From: Thermoplasmata archaeon
GTDB taxonomy: Archaea; Thermoplasmatota; Thermoplasmata; Lutacidiplasmatales; UBA184
Assembly: GCA_027314165.1 (NCBI GenBank)
Contig: DAHVCH010000013.1
Location: forward strand, 1 to 64,000
Length of the DNA stretch: 64,000 nt
Direction of reading: 5' to 3'
The position numbers and the translations under genes are program-made. This document shows positions 51,623 to 60,146 of this stretch, in pieces. Under the pieces are notes generated by a model. It ran no database searches. It saw only the letters and a list, made by a program, of their open reading frames with translations, and was not told the origin of the DNA. Numbering within the stretch: the first letter of the stretch is position 1; each line of letters opens with the position of its first letter.

Positions 51623-52084
51623 TCAGCCTCCTTCCGCCTCCTCTGGGCGTGAAGGTAGCGTGACGATGGAGAACCAGAACCCCTCGATCTCCTGGATGAC
51701 CCGTTGAAGGTCCGCGAAATCGATCGGCTTTACGACGTAGCAGTTCGCGTGCCCGTCGTAGGCCGACCGCACGTCCTCTTCCGCCCGCGAGGAGCTCAGG
51801 ATGACGACAGGTATCCTTCGTAGCCGTTCATCGGCCTTCAGTTCCCGGAGCACTTCCCTACCGTCCTTCCGGGGCAGGTTGAGGTCGAGCAGGATGAGGT
51901 GAGGGAAGTGGGCCTCGGAGAAAGGCGCTTCCCGGTGGAGCATCGCCAGCGCTTCCACTCCATCGTGCGCCACGACGAGCTCGTTGAGGAGACGACTCGT
52001 ACGGAGCGCCTCCTCCAAGAGGCGGATGTCGCCGGGGTTGTCCTCCACGGCCAGGAGGACCACCGGGCTCGTGACCCCGATCAT
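51623..52084 (-). CDS. Response regulator, Rcp1-type receiver
   Basis: 153 residues, a single receiver domain. It has VEDNPGDIRLLEEAL, phosphoacceptor D67 in LILLDLNLPRKDG, VVILSSSRAEED and the Lys in YVVKPIDF. The pattern matches Rcp1-like receivers that partner phytochrome-type kinases, where dimer contacts rather than DNA binding are the output. ATG 52084 overlaps the stop of the seven-TM gene as ATGA; the next gene starts three bases after its stop. Confidence 0.9.
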   Translation of the reverse strand: MIGVTSPVVLLAVEDNPGDIRLLEEALRTSRLLNELVVAHDGVEALAMLHREAPFSEAHFPHLILLDLNLPRKDGREVLRELKADERLRRIPVVILSSSRAEEDVRSAYDGHANCYVVKPIDFADLQRVIQEIEGFWFSIVTLPSRPEEAEGG

Positions 52085-52956
52085 CGGGCGCCCTCCCAGG
52101 GTGCCGGTCTGGGGTCCCGCAGCCCCCGGTGGTCCCTCGGGGGATCGTTCGTCGGCTCCCAGAGGCCTTCGGCCGTGGGTCGGAGGAGCGTTCGGCCGGT
52201 CCTCAGAGGATGCTCGTCGACGCTCCCGACGTGCCAGAGCCGTCGGAAGAGCAGCGGGGGATGGTAGGCGACCAAGACCAGGAACGCCGCAATGACCCCC
52301 AGGAGCGGCGAGGCGACCACGGTGAGCCCCAGGGAAGACTCGACCACGCCCTGCAGGAGGCCCAGGGTGAACCAGAGGACGATCGCTCCCCCGACCAGGC
52401 GGATGCGGAAGCGGAGGGTGGGAGCCGAGGTCCTCCACGAAAGGGAGAGGTAGGCGATGGCCGCTCCGACCTCGGGAGCGACCACGAGCGCCACGGCCAG
52501 CAGCGTCCAGGTCTCCGCGACGGGCCGCGTGTAGCTCAGCGCGACGTGTCCGAAGCTCGAGGTCACCGCCGAGGGCTCGTTGAAGCTGATGTAGAAGAGG
52601 AGCAACAGGTAGAGCAGTCCGTAGAAGAGCGAGAGCGGGAGGAGGCGGTGCCGGCCCGTGTACAGGAACACGAGATGGCTCAGCAAGCCCCAGAGCGCGA
52701 CGCAAAGCACCAGCACGGTGAGGTAGGTCAGTCCCACGACCTCGGCCAAGGGCGGGGTTCCGACCCAGACGCTGAGCGACTCGATCCCGGAGATGGCCGA
52801 GATCGCTCCGATGCCGTACCACCATGTCGCGAACTGGAGGAGCGCCAGCCGGTTCTCCTCCTCGACCGGCCGTCGGGAGAGGTGGCGGGCAAGGACCACG
52901 AACGTGCCCGCCGAGAGCAGGAAGATGAGTCCCGTTACCGCGTTCCACAGGTCCAT
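52081..52956 (-). CDS. Seven-TM membrane protein in phosphorelay operon
   Basis: 291 residues with seven predicted membrane helices over about residues 3-250 and a cytoplasmic Arg/Pro-rich tail of about 45 residues. I recognise no retinal-binding lysine in the last helix and no kinase domain. By position between a histidine kinase and a receiver it may be a separate sensor module, like the 7TM regions fused to some kinases. GGAGG six bases before ATG 52956 decides the start; the longer frame is rejected. Confidence 0.8.
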   Translation of the reverse strand: MDLWNAVTGLIFLLSAGTFVVLARHLSRRPVEEENRLALLQFATWWYGIGAISAISGIESLSVWVGTPPLAEVVGLTYLTVLVLCVALWGLLSHLVFLYTGRHRLLPLSLFYGLLYLLLLFYISFNEPSAVTSSFGHVALSYTRPVAETWTLLAVALVVAPEVGAAIAYLSLSWRTSAPTLRFRIRLVGGAIVLWFTLGLLQGVVESSLGLTVVASPLLGVIAAFLVLVAYHPPLLFRRLWHVGSVDEHPLRTGRTLLRPTAEGLWEPTNDPPRDHRGLRDPRPAPWEGAR

Positions 52957-52991
52957 TCTTTCCCTCCTCCGCCTTGGCTCGCTCTCGTCCT

Positions 52992-54515
52992 TCAGGCCAG
53001 CCCCTTGAGCCGTTCCTCGATGAGCTCCCACGCCCGGGCATGCTCCGAGGTCCGCTCGCCCGAGTGCTTCGGAACGGCCACATGTCCCGCCCGCGCCCGG
53101 GGTGGGCGGAGGGTGAAGACGAACCTTGTCGACCCTCCGGGCTCACCGGCGCTCTCCACCCAGATCCTGCCGCCCACGCCTTCCACGACCTTCTTGCAGA
53201 TGGCAAGCCCGATCCCGGTCCCGGGGTATTCCTCCCGGGAGTGCAAACGTACGAAGGGCTCGAAGATCCTCTCCTGGTTCGGCGGGGGGATCCCGATGCC
53301 TTGGTCCTCCACCGTGTACCGGACCTCCCCGTCGATCTCTTTGGCGTAGACCTTGATCCGAGGGGCGAGCTCCCCGTGGAACTTGATCGCGTTCCCCACG
53401 AGGTTCTCGACCAGCTGGACGAGCTCGCCCTCGTTCCCCAGGACCGGGGGGAGAGGATGTCGATCCACGAGGGCCCCGGTCTCCGCGATCCGTGCGCGAA
53501 GGTCCGCCAGGGACCTGTCGAGGACGCGGTCCATGGAGACCTCCCGGGGCTCCTCCCTTCGGGCGCCGACCCGCGAGTAGACCAGGAGGTCATCGATGAG
53601 GTGCTTCATGCGCTCCGCCCCTTCGGACGCGTAGCCCAGGAACTCGTCGGCGTCGTCGTCCAGCCTCCCACGGTAGCGCGCTCCCAGTAGCTGGGTGTAG
53701 CTCGAGACCATCCTCAGCGGCTCCTGCAGGTCGTGCGAGGCGACGTACGCGAAGCGTTCGAGGTCACGGTTCGACCGCGCGAGCTCCGCGCCGAGTCCCG
53801 CCAGGGCGGAGACCAGGCGTGCCCGGTCGCTCATGTCGAGGACCGCCGCCACTCGGGTGCGCGCCCCCGGCTCCAGGGGCCCCAGGACCAGGCTCAGGGA
53901 GGTCCCCCTCGGGACCCGCGCCGAGGGAGGCAGTTCGATCTCCAGAGTGTGGGGACCGGGTTGGGCGACGGCTTTCGCGACCTTGGAGGACTCCCGCAGC
54001 GGGAACAAGGCGGCGAACGGAGCTCCCACGAGCTCGTTCGTCTCGACCCGCAGTCTGAGCTCCTGTCCCGCGCTCATCAGTACGACGCGCCCCTCTCGGT
54101 CGAGGAGGACCTGCGCGATGGGAGAGTGCTGCAGCACGTCCTGAGCCAGGTACCCACCCCCCTCCTGGCGAGCCGCGCGGAAGAGCAACGCTTCGGAGAG
54201 GCCCGCAAGCACGAGCGCGAGAGCTCCCAGGACCCCCATCGGCCAGGGAAGGACCGGGGGGCCCCAGGGGCTCCCAACGCTCCCGATCAGGACGACCGAC
54301 CCACCGAGCGAGAGCCCGACGACCAGGAGGAGCTCGGAGACCAGAAGCGGGCGGGCGGCCAAAGCATGAACGGGGGAGATGGGAGCGGCGCGCGTATCGC
54401 TGGGAGATGTCGAAGAGGCGTGGGAGTCCGCGCGGGGAGCTCCGCCCGGTGGCATCGAGCGAGCGTCCGGTTCCGTCTGAGGTCTCGACAGGGCCGGGAT
54501 CATGGGGAAGCTCAC
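52992..54515 (-). CDS. Sensor histidine kinase with two TM helices and PAS domain
   Basis: 507 residues. Two membrane helices (about 57-80 and 92-112) are joined by a very short loop, so there is almost no extracellular sensor. A PAS domain (about 125-235) follows, then HisKA with H261 in YVASHDLQEPLRMV, and the ATPase domain with N box NLVGNAIKFHG, G1 DQGIGIPP and G2 GTGIGLAICKK. Probably a cytoplasmic or membrane-state sensor. GTG 54515 overlaps the upstream receiver stop (GTGA). The last about 40 residues are an extra tail. Confidence 0.92.
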   Translation of the reverse strand: MSFPMIPALSRPQTEPDARSMPPGGAPRADSHASSTSPSDTRAAPISPVHALAARPLLVSELLLVVGLSLGGSVVLIGSVGSPWGPPVLPWPMGVLGALALVLAGLSEALLFRAARQEGGGYLAQDVLQHSPIAQVLLDREGRVVLMSAGQELRLRVETNELVGAPFAALFPLRESSKVAKAVAQPGPHTLEIELPPSARVPRGTSLSLVLGPLEPGARTRVAAVLDMSDRARLVSALAGLGAELARSNRDLERFAYVASHDLQEPLRMVSSYTQLLGARYRGRLDDDADEFLGYASEGAERMKHLIDDLLVYSRVGARREEPREVSMDRVLDRSLADLRARIAETGALVDRHPLPPVLGNEGELVQLVENLVGNAIKFHGELAPRIKVYAKEIDGEVRYTVEDQGIGIPPPNQERIFEPFVRLHSREEYPGTGIGLAICKKVVEGVGGRIWVESAGEPGGSTRFVFTLRPPRARAGHVAVPKHSGERTSEHARAWELIEERLKGLA

Positions 54516-55021
54516 CCACGGAGTTCTCCGGCCGGGCCCCTGGGGTCCTCCACCGGTGGGGGGTGCGGCGAGTTGGAGATTCCGTCCGCCGACAGCAGCT
54601 GGAAGAGACGGCGCACGCTCTCCATCCGGACGGGTTTGATGAACACGCAGTACGCCCCGAACTTGATCACCTCTCGGATGGCGGGAGAGTCTGGTGGATG
54701 TCCCGTGCACACCACGAGCTTCAGGGCGGGGTCCGCGTAGAGCATCCTCCTGGCCAGTCCCTCCCCGGCCTCGACCGCGCGCGGAGCCTGGGCGCCCGCG
54801 GGACCGGGCGCGACCGCCGCACCTCGGAGATCGCTCGGGCCGTCCAGGGAGAGGTCCATGAAGACGATCTCAGGGCGGATGCGCCGGAAGGCCACCCAGG
54901 CCTCGCCCGGGTTCGACGCCTCGAAGATGGTGTGGGGGTCCACACCGACCCTTTGAAGGGCGGACCTCAGCACGAGGCGAACCGCGGGGGCATCGTCGAC
55001 GACGAGGATCTTCAGCGACAC
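54512..55021 (-). CDS. Stand-alone receiver with insert after the phospho-Asp (paralogue)
   Basis: 169 residues. It has ILVVDDAP (D9-D10), phosphoacceptor D56 in VFMDLSLD, Thr in VCTGHP and Lys in IKPV. An insert of about 20 residues, rich in Gly, Ala and Pro, follows D56, as in the protein at 50296; the rest aligns with it closely (RRM, ADP, VVCTG). GTG 55021 starts the five-gene run receiver, kinase, seven-TM, receiver, receiver-HPt. The C-terminal tail is Pro-rich. Confidence 0.85.
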   Translation of the reverse strand: MSLKILVVDDAPAVRLVLRSALQRVGVDPHTIFEASNPGEAWVAFRRIRPEIVFMDLSLDGPSDLRGAAVAPGPAGAQAPRAVEAGEGLARRMLYADPALKLVVCTGHPPDSPAIREVIKFGAYCVFIKPVRMESVRRLFQLLSADGISNSPHPPPVEDPRGPAGELRG

Positions 55022-55104
55022 TGGAAGAATCCCGCTGCGGACCTGCGCGAGCGGCGGCCCGTGGCTCAGTCAAAAAATTCGCGGCCAAGATTATGAGTCG
55101 GTCC

Positions 55105-55118
55105 TATACATTTGTATA
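55105..55118. promoter_or_regulatory. Palindromic TATA-like element
   Basis: TATACATTTGTATA is a perfect inverted repeat with arms TATAC/GTATA and a four-base spacer. It could be a TATA box usable in both directions, an operator, or both. Confidence 0.45.
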
Positions 55119-55461
55119 CGTGCCAGGCGGGACCGCCCACCTCGGCGGACCTCGGGTCAGGGCCGCCGGGGGAGCGGCTCGACCGGAGGCTCGCCCCATC
55201 CGAGGCCCCGTCGATCCGCTTCTCGACAAGGGACCGGCGGACCCGCGCTCGCGGACCGCCGCGACGAGATGCACGGGCCGGGAGGGGCCCGAGGCGGCTG
55301 GTGAAGGTCTCGTCTTCGGCCTCGGGCGAATTCGGCGTGGGGGCGAGGTTCGCGCAGAGGTCCCAGGGGTCCTCCCGCTCACCCGGGGGGTGTCGTTCCC
55401 TATCCAACGGGTGACCTTCGGAAACCTTCTTCTACGGTAGGGCGGGTAAAGGTCCCGTTCG

Positions 55462-55504
55462 TGCACCGGCGAGCCCCGAGCGGATCGGGGTTTCTGGCGG
55501 TGCA
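55462..55504 (+). promoter_or_regulatory. Nested hairpin in the leader of the 55532 gene
   Basis: The outer stem TGCACCG (55462-55468) pairs perfectly with CGGTGCA (55498-55504); the inner stem CCCCGA (55474-55479) pairs with TCGGGG (55485-55490) around a five-base loop. It ends nine bases before the ribosome binding site and may control translation. Confidence 0.5.
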
Positions 55505-55513
55505 GTCATCAAA

Positions 55514-55522
55514 AGGAGGTGA
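55514..55522 (+). promoter_or_regulatory. Strong Shine-Dalgarno site
   Basis: AGGAGGTGA is a near-perfect match to the 16S rRNA tail, nine bases before ATG 55532. It contrasts with the many leaderless genes in the window. Confidence 0.8.
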
Positions 55523-55531
55523 GAACCACAT

Positions 55532-55927
55532 ATGTCGAACATTACGGAGAAGAAGCTCGGGTACGGCTTGGGCCTGCTCGGTGGGCTGCTGATCGGGCTA
55601 GCCGGGCTCTTCAGCCTCCTTCTGGGGGCTTTGGACCTGGCGCTCGGAAGGCCCTTCACCGCTGCCGGATACGGCACGGAGGGCCTCGTCCTCCTCGTCG
55701 TGGGAGGGCTATCGGCGGTCTTCGCCCACCTTGGCTACCGCCAGTGGAGCGCGCGCCCGCTTTCGAGCGGCGTCGTTCTGGTCGTGCTGGCCGTGCTCGG
55801 ATGGGCCGTCCTTGGCCTCGGGGCGAACTTTGTCGCCTTGATCGGGGGACTTTTTGTCTTCCTCGGCGGGGTGCTGTACCTGCTGGAGCCGGTCCAAGCT
55901 CGAGCTTCGGCCCTGGTACCCGCCTGA
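55532..55927 (+). CDS. Small four-TM membrane protein
   Basis: 131 residues with four predicted membrane helices (about 10-32, 48-66, 80-97 and 100-118) and very short loops; no charged active site is seen. The start is fixed by a strong ribosome binding site. No family is recognised; it is possibly a membrane-stress or osmotic small protein, given the elaborate leader. It stands alone between the phosphorelay locus and the reductase gene. Confidence 0.78.
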   Translation: MSNITEKKLGYGLGLLGGLLIGLAGLFSLLLGALDLALGRPFTAAGYGTEGLVLLVVGGLSAVFAHLGYRQWSARPLSSGVVLVVLAVLGWAVLGLGANFVALIGGLFVFLGGVLYLLEPVQARASALVPA

Positions 55928-56134
55928 GCCCGGCGGCCGATAGTCGCGGGCGGGGCGCTCCCGCCCGCCAACTCTTTCCATAGCGTTAGGGGATGGACCG
56001 CAACGGGGTCCCTCCCTCGCAGTCTCCATCCGACCACGGCCTCCATGGACTGGAGTGCCCAGGGACTCGGGGGAGCCGTGGAAGGTCGACGTGATCGTCG
56101 CTCGACGGTGGGGCAGGCGAAGCTTCAGCGCGGG

Positions 56135-56142
56135 GCTTAAGT
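56135..56142 (+). promoter_or_regulatory. TATA box for the 56165 gene
   Basis: GCTTAAGT lies 23-30 bases before GTG 56165; the transcript is probably leaderless. Confidence 0.5.
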
Positions 56143-56164
56143 CTCTGGGAGCTCACTACCCCTC

Positions 56165-57091
56165 GTGTCCGACCAGGACTTCCGGTCGTTGGCGAGCCAG
56201 GACCTTGTGGCGGCCGAAGCGGGCGTCGCAGGACCCGGCCCGTTCCGGAAGGACCTGTTCAAGGACAAGGTCGTCCTGATCACCGGGGGCGGCACCGGGC
56301 TGGGTCGGTCCCTGGCCTTGCGGCTCGCTCACCTGGGCGCCCGCATCGTCGCCGGCTCGCGCAACGAGGAGAATCTCCGGAAGGTCTGCGAGGAGGTCCG
56401 GGCCGCGGGTAGCGAGGCCTCCTACCGGGTCACCAACGTCCGCGATGCGACGCAAGCCTCCCAGCTCGTCGCCGAGGCCTGGGACCGCTTCGGGCGGCTC
56501 GACGGGGTCGTGAACGACGCGGCGGGGAACTTCCTCGCTCGAACGCAGGACATCTCTCCCAAGGGGTTCCAAGCGGTCGTGGAGACGGTGCTCCACGGGA
56601 CCTTCTATGTCACCCAGGCCGCGGGACAACGATGGCTCCAGGAGAAGCGGGCAGGCTCGGTCCTCAACGTGGTGACGACCTACGCGTGGACGGGCTCCGC
56701 CTTCCTCATCCCTTCGGCCGCCGCCAAGGCCGGGGTGCTGGCCCTGACGCGGTCGCTGGCGGTCGAGTGGGCGAGACACGGGATCCGATTGAACGCGATC
56801 GCCCCCGGGCCCATCCCCACCGCGGGAGCCTGGGGACATCTCGTGCCAGGCTCGGGGATGGAGGAGATGGTCAAGGAGCACCTGCCCGCCGGACGGTTCG
56901 GGAAGCACGCCGACTTCTGCGACCTCGGGGCGTTCCTGCTGAGCGACGCGGCGAGCTACATCACCGGGGAGTGCGTCGTCGTGGATGGCGGGGAGTGGCT
57001 GGTAGGGAACTCCTTCCAGATGCTCCGCGGGCTCCCTCCGGAGTTCTGGGAAGAGATGGCCTCCGCGCGCAAGGGGCTCAAGGGGGGCTAG
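56165..57091 (+). CDS. 2,4-dienoyl-CoA reductase-like SDR oxidoreductase
   Basis: 308 residues. NADP-binding motif TGGGTGLGRS (40-49), NDAAGNF (about 117-123), and the active-site region YAWTGSAFLIPSAAAKAG with K188. Instead of the common Tyr-x-x-x-Lys it has Ser-x-x-x-Lys with an upstream Tyr173, as in mitochondrial and peroxisomal 2,4-dienoyl-CoA reductases. The following IAPGPIPTAGAW and C-terminal DGGEWL also match that subfamily. It would reduce conjugated enoyl-CoA in fatty-acid breakdown. No other beta-oxidation gene is nearby, so the true substrate may differ. Confidence 0.85.
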   Translation: MSDQDFRSLASQDLVAAEAGVAGPGPFRKDLFKDKVVLITGGGTGLGRSLALRLAHLGARIVAGSRNEENLRKVCEEVRAAGSEASYRVTNVRDATQASQLVAEAWDRFGRLDGVVNDAAGNFLARTQDISPKGFQAVVETVLHGTFYVTQAAGQRWLQEKRAGSVLNVVTTYAWTGSAFLIPSAAAKAGVLALTRSLAVEWARHGIRLNAIAPGPIPTAGAWGHLVPGSGMEEMVKEHLPAGRFGKHADFCDLGAFLLSDAASYITGECVVVDGGEWLVGNSFQMLRGLPPEFWEEMASARKGLKGG

Positions 57092-57213
57092 GGCCAGGAC
57101 CGCCGGGCGGCGGGGAGCGTGGTCGTCCTCGCAATTGAGCCGGCAGTATCCGTCCCGAGCGTATCGCGTCCTCCCCTCCCCGTGCCGAGGGGGAGGGTTG
57201 AGGTCCGCCCCTT

Positions 57214-58311
57214 TCAGAGCTGCTCTCCCAGGGTCGACTGGTCCAGGTGGTCCATGTCGGTCGCCCGTATCCCGAGCTCGACGGCTTGTTCCCCGAGCTG
57301 CTCCGTCCCCTGCCCCCGGAGCATCGAGAGGACCATCCCCCTCGCCAGGACCTCTGCCCCGAGCTGCCGAAGCGTGCCCGACGCGATCTCGCGCAGAGGG
57401 TACTCTCGTTGAGGCAGCCACTCTGCGAGCAGCTGGGAGAGGAAGCGGTCGCGTCGTGCGACATAGGAGAGGTAGCCTCGGAGGAGGGCCGTTCCTGCGT
57501 GGTCCATGCGTGGAAGGCGATCCGGAGGAGGGTACGTCCCGATCGGCTCTCCCGGCCCGCCCTCCTCCCTGAGCTTGAGGAGCTCCCAGCCCTCGTCAGC
57601 CTCGCTCCAGGCGACGATCTTCCACTCCTCGTCGAAGGAGAGGGGTAGGAGTTCCAGACCTTCCGCTGCGGGGGGAGGCGGGACCGCCGGGAAGTCCTCC
57701 TCGGTCGGCAGGGGAGGATGCTCCACCATCTCCTCGACGAGGCGATCGAGGTCCTCCTGGGGCTCCCTCCGCCGGAAGGTCCGCAGGGCGCGTTCCCAGG
57801 TGCGAGACACCTGGCTCGCCCGCTCGGAGAGGTCCGCCCGCTGGAGCTCGCGTTCGACGGCTCCGATCTCCTCCATGAGGCCGACGGGCGGGTCGACGGG
57901 CCCCGCTTGGGCGCTCCACGCGGTCAACTGCGCGAGCTCCACTCCGGGGCAGGAGAGCACCAGCGAGACCTGCACCCTCCGCTCGAGCGAGGTGTGGAGG
58001 GGGAACGACCTGCAGGGGAAAGGTCTCCCGGAGTGGGCCCGACACCTGGAGCGCTCCAGGAGGTGGCACGCCCCACCTTCGTCCCGGGAGGCAATGCGCG
58101 CGAAGCCTCCGCCGCCTCCCTCCGAAGGGTCGGCCAGGGGGAGGTCGGGCAGGATGCGTAGAAGGGCGCCCCTCTCCTCCGAAGTGACGGCGGGCGTGGT
58201 GAAACAACAGAGCGCGCAGCCGGGGCGGCATTGGAACCGGGCTCCTTTGAGCAGGGTGAGGTCGAAAGCGGGGGGTTCCATCGTCGACCGTGCCTCTGAG
58301 GAGGCCCTCAC
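57214..58311 (-). CDS. YkgJ-type cysteine-cluster protein
   Basis: 365 residues from GTG 58311. An N-terminal cysteine cluster CRPGCALCC (about residues 28-36), with later CHLL, CRAHSGRPFPCRSFP and SCPGVEL cysteines, fits the YkgJ putative zinc- or iron-chelating domain (PF03692 type). The remaining about 240 residues are helical and charged, with no membrane helix, and are longer than typical. GTG 58311 overlaps the upstream stop as GTGA; an in-frame ATG at 58281 is the alternative. Function is unproven for the family. Confidence 0.82.
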   Translation of the reverse strand: MRASSEARSTMEPPAFDLTLLKGARFQCRPGCALCCFTTPAVTSEERGALLRILPDLPLADPSEGGGGGFARIASRDEGGACHLLERSRCRAHSGRPFPCRSFPLHTSLERRVQVSLVLSCPGVELAQLTAWSAQAGPVDPPVGLMEEIGAVERELQRADLSERASQVSRTWERALRTFRRREPQEDLDRLVEEMVEHPPLPTEEDFPAVPPPPAAEGLELLPLSFDEEWKIVAWSEADEGWELLKLREEGGPGEPIGTYPPPDRLPRMDHAGTALLRGYLSYVARRDRFLSQLLAEWLPQREYPLREIASGTLRQLGAEVLARGMVLSMLRGQGTEQLGEQAVELGIRATDMDHLDQSTLGEQL

Positions 58312-59057
58312 GCGATCGTGTAGATGTGGTTCAGTTTCTCGGGACGGAAGAGGAGCTCGTCCATGTCCCGGTCCCGAAGCAGCGTTCCTGCGAGGCGGTG
58401 CTCCCGGCCGCTGGACGCCTCGTAGAGGACCTCGATGGAGAGCGTGCCCTCCATCCCGTGCCCGTGCAGGGCCCCTCCGATCTGGATCGAGCGGTCCGGG
58501 GCCATGTAGGCGATCCGGTCCACGCCTTTCCCGTCGATGATGATGCGGACATCGATCGCGAGCCCGGGTCCGTAGTTGTGCACGTAGAGCTCACGGAGGC
58601 CGGTCACGGTGGCCTTCTCCTGGCTTCCCGTGACGACGCGGTGCTGCTTGACCCCCATGAGCCACAGATGGGGGGTCATGGCCCCCTCGTCCGTCCGCTC
58701 GATCTGCCGGAGGTTCCTCCACGTCTCGAAGGCGGCCCCGGTGGTCGCGAGCGCGACGAGCGTGATCGAGAAGTTGCTCAGGAACGAAGGCGCGCCACCG
58801 CCCGCACGCGAGGCGAACGCGAAGGTGGCGTAGGCCATCGTCAGCAAGGCCAGCAGGACGATGATGGCCAGCTCCCCGGGGCAGATCCCGACACGGGGAT
58901 GGTTCGTGGCCAGCCAGTCCACGAACGTTGCCCGGGTCTCTCCCAGGCCGGTCTCGGGCCTGACCGCCGCCGTTCCCGGGCCCGCAGGGGCGGGCGGGGG
59001 AGGGGCCCCTACGGGTGGAGGCGGTGGGGGGGGAGGGGCCAGAGCGGGTGCCACCAC
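58308..59057 (-). CDS. Two-TM protein with cytoplasmic beta domain
   Basis: 249 residues. The N-terminus is Pro-rich (about 40 residues including a polyproline run). Two membrane helices follow (about 68-90 and 98-120), then a cytoplasmic domain of about 120 residues with strands such as LYVHNYGPGLAIDVRIIIDG. GTG 59057 was chosen because the TATA box at 59084-59091 lies 27-34 bases upstream; the open frame continues beyond it but would precede the promoter. It is co-transcribed with the YkgJ-type gene. Function unknown. Confidence 0.72.
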   Translation of the reverse strand: MVAPALAPPPPPPPPVGAPPPPAPAGPGTAAVRPETGLGETRATFVDWLATNHPRVGICPGELAIIVLLALLTMAYATFAFASRAGGGAPSFLSNFSITLVALATTGAAFETWRNLRQIERTDEGAMTPHLWLMGVKQHRVVTGSQEKATVTGLRELYVHNYGPGLAIDVRIIIDGKGVDRIAYMAPDRSIQIGGALHGHGMEGTLSIEVLYEASSGREHRLAGTLLRDRDMDELLFRPEKLNHIYTIA

Positions 59058-59083
59058 GGTCTTGGCGCTGGACTCGGAGCCAC

Positions 59084-59091
59084 CGATAAAG
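59084..59091 (-). promoter_or_regulatory. TATA box for the 59057 operon
   Basis: Reads CTTTATCG on the minus strand, placing the transcript start at or just before GTG 59057. Confidence 0.6.
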
Positions 59092-59155
59092 TCTACGCGG
59101 CGACCCTCTCTGACGGAGGGGGCGCCCCGCCCTCGGCTCAAGCGCCGACCAAAGA

Positions 59156-59164
59156 GGATATGTG
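59156..59164 (+). promoter_or_regulatory. TATA box for pyrB
   Basis: GGATATGTG lies 24-32 bases before ATG 59188, implying a leaderless pyrBI transcript, divergent from the 59057 operon. Confidence 0.55.
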
Positions 59165-59187
59165 CCCGAGGCTTCCCCTCCGTCCGG

Positions 59188-60129
59188 ATGTCCCTCAAAG
59201 GGCGCGACGTGATCTCCATCCGGGACCTCTCCCGGAGCGAGATCCTGGAGGTCCTGAACGCCGCCCGTCACCTCATCCCGGTCGCTGAAGGGAAGAAGCG
59301 GGTGACCACGCTCGAGGGCAAGCTCCTCGCCCTCGCCTTCTTCGAGCCTTCCACGCGCACACGCCTCTCCTTCGAAACGGCGATGCAGCGGATGGGGGGC
59401 CAGACCATCACCATCGCCGACCCCTCCGTGAGCTCCGTCGCGAAGGGGGAGTCGTTGTCGGACACCGTCCGCATGCTCTCCTGCTACGCGGATGCGCTCG
59501 TGCTCCGGCACCCCCACGAAGGGGCGTCCCGGCTTGCCGCGCAGGTCTCGGACAAGCCCGTGATCAACGCGGGCGACGGCGCGGGACAGCATCCCACGCA
59601 GACCCTCCTGGACCTGGCGACGATGCTCGAGCGCTTCGACACCCTCTCGGGGCTCAAGGTCGTCCTCATGGGGGACCTCCGTTACGGCCGGACCGTCCAC
59701 TCGCTCGCCCACGCGCTCGGGAGCTTCGGCGCCGAGCTCGTGCTCTCCTCGCCCTCCTCCCTACGGCTCCCCGAAGAGGTCCGCCACGACCTGGACCAGA
59801 TGGGGGCCAAGGTCCGCGAGGAGGAGCATCTCGAGCGGGCGATCAAGGACGCGGACGTGCTCTACGTGACCCGGATCCAGAAGGAGCGCTTCGGCGACCT
59901 CGCCGAGTATGCCCGCGTCTCGGGGTCCTACCGTTTCGACCCTGCGCTGCTGCAGAAGGTGAAGAGCACGTTCATCGTGATGCACCCTCTCCCCCGGGTG
60001 GCCGAGATCCCCCCCGAGGTGGACCGGACCCCTCACGCGGCCTATTTCCGACAGGCCTTCCTCGCGGTCCCCGTACGCATGGCCCTGCTCTCCCTCATCC
60101 TCTCGGGGCGCACCGGGGTCCGGGGCTGA
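59188..60129 (+). CDS. pyrB: Aspartate carbamoyltransferase catalytic chain
   Basis: 313 residues, standard length. The carbamoyl-phosphate site STRTR (55-59) lies in FEPSTRTRLSFE; HPTQTLLDLAT (about 135) and MHPLPR (about 265) are the other family signatures. The aspartate-binding loop lies around RIQKERF. It makes N-carbamoyl-aspartate in pyrimidine synthesis and forms a complex with the regulatory chain encoded next. ATG 59188 is fixed by the TATA box spacing. Confidence 0.97.
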   Translation: MSLKGRDVISIRDLSRSEILEVLNAARHLIPVAEGKKRVTTLEGKLLALAFFEPSTRTRLSFETAMQRMGGQTITIADPSVSSVAKGESLSDTVRMLSCYADALVLRHPHEGASRLAAQVSDKPVINAGDGAGQHPTQTLLDLATMLERFDTLSGLKVVLMGDLRYGRTVHSLAHALGSFGAELVLSSPSSLRLPEEVRHDLDQMGAKVREEEHLERAIKDADVLYVTRIQKERFGDLAEYARVSGSYRFDPALLQKVKSTFIVMHPLPRVAEIPPEVDRTPHAAYFRQAFLAVPVRMALLSLILSGRTGVRG

Positions 60130-60146
60130 GCGAGGAGGGAAGGAAC

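Larger units (their letters stand above)
55022..55531. other. Long intergenic region with promoter and leader elements
   Basis: 510 bases between the phosphorelay operon (minus) and a small membrane protein (plus). It holds an AT-rich run (55073-55081), a perfect palindrome TATACATTTGTATA (55105-55118) and a nested hairpin (55462-55504) before a strong ribosome binding site. The four overlapping open frames of about 100-120 codons have shadow-like composition, and I do not call them. A small RNA here cannot be excluded. Confidence 0.55.

Noticed and set aside
55066-55466. Four overlapping frames of about 100-120 codons in the 55.0-55.5 kb gap
   Set aside because: Arg/Pro/Gly-rich, no motif, no ribosome binding site or TATA box in the right place; treated as intergenic.
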